Part shown: positions 5,018 to 7,245 of the stretch, piece by piece
How the letters are laid out: each line of letters starts with the position of its first letter
Numbering within the stretch: position 1 is the first letter of the stretch
Assembly (NCBI GenBank): GCA_902836505.1
Contig: CADFQU010000045.1
Location: forward strand, 1-7,245
Source of the DNA: Streptococcaceae bacterium
GTDB taxonomy: Bacteria > Bacillota > Bacilli > Lactobacillales > Streptococcaceae
DNA: 7,245 nucleotides
Reading direction: 5' to 3'
Made by a program: the position numbers and the translations under genes
Notes under the pieces: model-generated
Databases searched by the model: none
What the model was told of the DNA's origin: nothing
The model's input: the letters and a program-made list of their open reading frames with translations, nothing else

Positions 5018-5677
5018 ATGAAAATAAACAAATTAGCCCCTTCTATTTTGAGTGCAGATTATGCAAATTTTGAAAGTGAATTGAAGAAATTGGAAGCATC
5101 TGGTGCAGAGTACGCTCACATCGATGTGATGGATGGTCACTTTGTACCGAATATCAGCTTTGGTGCTGGTGTAGTTGCTAGTATGCGTCCTCACAGCAAG
5201 CTAGTGTTTGACTGCCACTTGATGGTTACCAATCCTGAGCAACATATCGAAGAGTTTGCGCGTGCCGGGGCAGATATCATTAGCATTCACGTCGAAGCGA
5301 CTCCACACATCCATGGCGCCCTTCAAAAAATTCGTTTGGCAGGGGTGAAACCAAGTGTGGTCATCAATCCAGGAACCCCTGTTGAAAGTATCCAACATAT
5401 CTTAAACTTGGTAGACCAAGTACTTGTCATGACTGTCAACCCAGGATTTGGTGGGCAAGCCTTCCTGCCAGAAACCATGGATAAGATTCGTCAATTGGTT
5501 CAATTGCGTGAAGAAAAAGGCTTGGATTTCGATATTGAAGTCGATGGGGGAATTGATGATAAGACGATTCACGCTGCGAAAGAAGCAGGAGCAAACGTCT
5601 TTGTAGCAGGTTCCTATGTGTTTAATGGAGATGTGAATGAACGAGTTCAAACCCTTCGAGCAGCCATCCAAGACTAA
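5018..5677 (+). CDS. rpe: ribulose-phosphate 3-epimerase
   Basis: A 219-residue TIM-barrel enzyme that interconverts ribulose 5-phosphate and xylulose 5-phosphate in the cytoplasmic pentose phosphate pathway. The characteristic residues are present: APSILSAD at the N-terminus, HIDVMDGHFVPN (metal ligand H34; D36 ligand and acid/base), HLMV (H67), the phosphate-binding MTVNPGFGGQ (138-147) and EVDGGI (D176, second acid/base). Length matches the family. The ATG at 5018 has an AAGGAG site (5001-5006) with a rather long 11-nt spacer; that site overlaps the TAA of rsgA, suggesting translational coupling. Its 3' end overlaps thiN by 41 nt. No internal promoter was seen, so it should be transcribed from the rsgA promoter. 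Confidence 0.97.
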   Translation: MKINKLAPSILSADYANFESELKKLEASGAEYAHIDVMDGHFVPNISFGAGVVASMRPHSKLVFDCHLMVTNPEQHIEEFARAGADIISIHVEATPHIHGALQKIRLAGVKPSVVINPGTPVESIQHILNLVDQVLVMTVNPGFGGQAFLPETMDKIRQLVQLREEKGLDFDIEVDGGIDDKTIHAAKEAGANVFVAGSYVFNGDVNERVQTLRAAIQD

Positions 5678-6302
5678 GGTTGCGATTGTAGCTGGAGGCC
5701 GAGTGGAAGCCATTCCGCTAGACTTGGATGTTTATGTCGGAGTGGATGCAGGTTGCCTTTTCCTATTAGAGCAAGGATTGGAACTATCTTTAGCAGTTGG
5801 AGATTTTGACTCTGTCGAGCCAGAGGAATTCCAGAGTATTCAATCTGCGGCTCACGAATTACGGACTTCGGTAGCAGAAAAAAATGATACGGATCTGGAA
5901 TTGGCGATTAAGGAAGTATTAGCAGGTTGGCCTCAGGCTGAAATTCTAATCTTTGGAGCCTTTGGTGGTCGCCTGGATCACCACTTGGCCAGCGTTTTTT
6001 TGCCCAGTGATCCAGAGATTGGTCCTTTTATGTCGCAACTGTGCTTGATGGACCAACAAAATTATCTCTGCTATCGTCCAGCAGGTCGCCATACCATTCA
6101 GCCTATAGCAGGCTATACCTATGTAGCTTTTATGCCAGTTGAGGGAGCTTCCATCCAGATTGAAGGAGCCAAGTATCCCTTAAATCCGACCAATTATTTT
6201 AAAAAAGCAATTTATGGTTCCAACGAGTTTAGCAATCAGCCGATTACCTTAACCATTGATCGAGGCTACGCCCTTATCATTTATAGCAAGGATGGGAAAT
6301 AA
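5637..6302 (+). CDS. thiN: thiamine pyrophosphokinase
   Basis: The 221-residue protein fits thiamine pyrophosphokinase, which transfers pyrophosphate from ATP to thiamine to make the cofactor thiamine pyrophosphate. Visible motifs are VGVDAGC (34-40), GDFDS (55-59), NDTD (83-86), FGGRLDHHL (109-117) and, in the C-terminal thiamine-binding domain, YGSNEFSN (193-200). The start at 5637 lies inside rpe, giving a 41-nt overlap in a different frame. It is chosen because GGAG (5627-5630) stands 6 nt before the ATG and no other usable start codon precedes the first conserved strand (KVAIVAGG). This leaves about 13 extra residues (NEFKPFEQPSKT) before the domain, slightly unusual. The stop is 1 nt before rmuC, so the genes are tightly coupled. 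Confidence 0.94.
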   Translation: MNEFKPFEQPSKTKVAIVAGGRVEAIPLDLDVYVGVDAGCLFLLEQGLELSLAVGDFDSVEPEEFQSIQSAAHELRTSVAEKNDTDLELAIKEVLAGWPQAEILIFGAFGGRLDHHLASVFLPSDPEIGPFMSQLCLMDQQNYLCYRPAGRHTIQPIAGYTYVAFMPVEGASIQIEGAKYPLNPTNYFKKAIYGSNEFSNQPITLTIDRGYALIIYSKDGK

Positions 6303-6303
6303 G

Positions 6304-7245
6304 ATGGAATTAATCCTTTTTATATTAGGAGTGGGAAATCTTGTCTTGCTCTTCTTGCTCTACCAGCAACGGACAGCTGATAACAAACAGATCCGTGACT
6401 TACTGGAGGATCAAGAAGATCATCTTTCGGATCAGCTGGATTACCGATTTGAGAGAGAGCGACAAGCTCAGCAAATCACTGGTCAGCAGATAGAGATGGC
6501 GATCAGTGACCGTCTAATGGAATTACGGACAGAAATGCATCAGCAAACGACTGCTTTACGAGCAGAACTTGCTGAGAATTTTACTAAAAACCGAGACAAA
6601 ACGGACGAGCGGATGCAACAGATTCAAGCCTCCAATGATTTGCGGTTGGAGCAGATGCGTCAAACGGTCGAAGAAAAGTTGGAAAAAACCTTGCATAGTC
6701 GTCTTCAAACCTCTTTTGAGACAGTCTCCAAACAATTGGAGTCGGTCAATAAAGGTCTTGGGGAAATGCAGACGGTTGCTAGAGATGTGGGAAGTCTCAA
6801 TAAGGTCCTCTCCAATACCAAAACCCGTGGGATTATGGGAGAACTCCAACTGGGCCAGATCATCGAAGATATCCTAACTCCCGCCCAATACGAGAGAGAG
6901 TTCGTAACAGTTCCCCATTCCAGCGAACGCGTCGAGTATGCCATCAAGATGCCTGGTCAGGTAAGAGGGGAATACGTCTATCTGCCAATCGACTCTAAGT
7001 TTCCTCTGGACGGTTATTACCGACTGGAAGAAGCCTATGAAAGTGGGGAGAAAGAGGAGATTGAACGGTGTCGCAAACTCCTATTGGCTAGTATCAAACA
7101 ATTTGCCAAGGACATTCATCAAAAATACCTCTATCCGCCTGCCACTACTAATTTTGGGATTCTCTTTTTACCGACGGAAGGCCTCTATTCAGAAGTGGTC
7201 CGCGACCCAGCCTTCTTTGATCGCCTCCGAAGAGAGGAGCTGTTT
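6304..7245 (+). CDS. rmuC: DNA recombination protein RmuC (3' truncated by window end)
   Basis: The frame is open from the ATG at 6304 to the end of the window (314 complete codons; streptococcal RmuC is usually about 100 residues longer). Residues 3-19 form an N-terminal membrane anchor (LILFILGVGNLVLLFLL). Residues ~25-165 are a long, highly charged coiled coil rich in Q, E, R and K. The conserved RmuC domain then begins, with RGIMGELQL (175-183), PIDSKFPLDGYY (228-239) and FLPTEGLYSEV (288-298). The family is thought to have a restriction-endonuclease-like fold and was first found to limit inversions at short inverted repeats; its biochemical role is not settled. It follows thiN with a 1-nt gap and only a weak ribosome binding site (GGATGGG), so it is probably translated by coupling. 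The C-terminal end is outside the window. Confidence 0.95.
   Translation, partial: MELILFILGVGNLVLLFLLYQQRTADNKQIRDLLEDQEDHLSDQLDYRFERERQAQQITGQQIEMAISDRLMELRTEMHQQTTALRAELAENFTKNRDKTDERMQQIQASNDLRLEQMRQTVEEKLEKTLHSRLQTSFETVSKQLESVNKGLGEMQTVARDVGSLNKVLSNTKTRGIMGELQLGQIIEDILTPAQYEREFVTVPHSSERVEYAIKMPGQVRGEYVYLPIDSKFPLDGYYRLEEAYESGEKEEIERCRKLLLASIKQFAKDIHQKYLYPPATTNFGILFLPTEGLYSEVVRDPAFFDRLRREELF

Noticed and set aside
6569..6877. 102-codon plus-strand frame and minus-strand frames within 6556-6947
   Set aside because: They are out-of-frame shadows of rmuC, whose correct frame runs unbroken from 6304 to the window end with clear family motifs.
1..7245. CRISPR array, insertion sequence or transposase gene
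   Set aside because: No regularly spaced identical repeats, no transposase motifs and no flanking terminal inverted repeats with target duplications were seen.

Overview
The window looks like a chromosomal segment of an oral Streptococcus (mitis/sanguinis/parasanguinis type). This rests on the form of the RsmA, RsgA, Rpe, ThiN and RmuC proteins, the low-to-moderate GC content, AAGGAG-type ribosome binding sites and near-consensus TATAAT promoters. The species call is by recognition only; no search was run.

Left part (1-1642) is accessory and partly decayed. It starts with the 3' end of an AT-rich gene whose product ends in a TOPRIM nuclease domain (OLD-like, possibly anti-phage). About 350 bp without an intact gene follow, and inside them (670-813) lies a decayed 5' fragment of a second rsgA gene. 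Next is an unrecognised gene, split by a one-base frameshift, that would encode a protein with a long Gln/Glu-rich repeat and a C-terminal membrane anchor.

Middle part (1655-4123): rsmA (16S rRNA dimethyltransferase) on +, facing a minus-strand tRNA-Ser(CGA)/tRNA-Leu(CAG) pair with its own strong promoter and a terminator beside the rsmA stop. Then comes a minus-strand CPBP-family membrane protease-like gene with its own terminator. Its promoter carries a near-perfect CcpA (cre) operator, and its leader of about 175 nt holds a 14-bp inverted repeat and a possible leader peptide.

Right part (4124-7245) is a tight + strand core operon from an extended -10 promoter: rsgA (TTG start), rpe (15 nt gap), thiN (41 nt overlap with rpe) and rmuC (1 nt gap, cut by the window end). 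RsmA and RsgA both act late in 30S subunit maturation; Rpe serves the pentose phosphate pathway, ThiN makes thiamine pyrophosphate, and RmuC is linked to DNA recombination.

The most noteworthy items are the rsgA remnant upstream of rsmA while an intact rsgA lies downstream, the frameshifted tail-anchored repeat protein beside it, and the cre-controlled, structured leader of the CPBP gene. I found no complete new multi-gene system; the TOPRIM gene is the best hint of a defence locus, most of which would lie to the left of the window.
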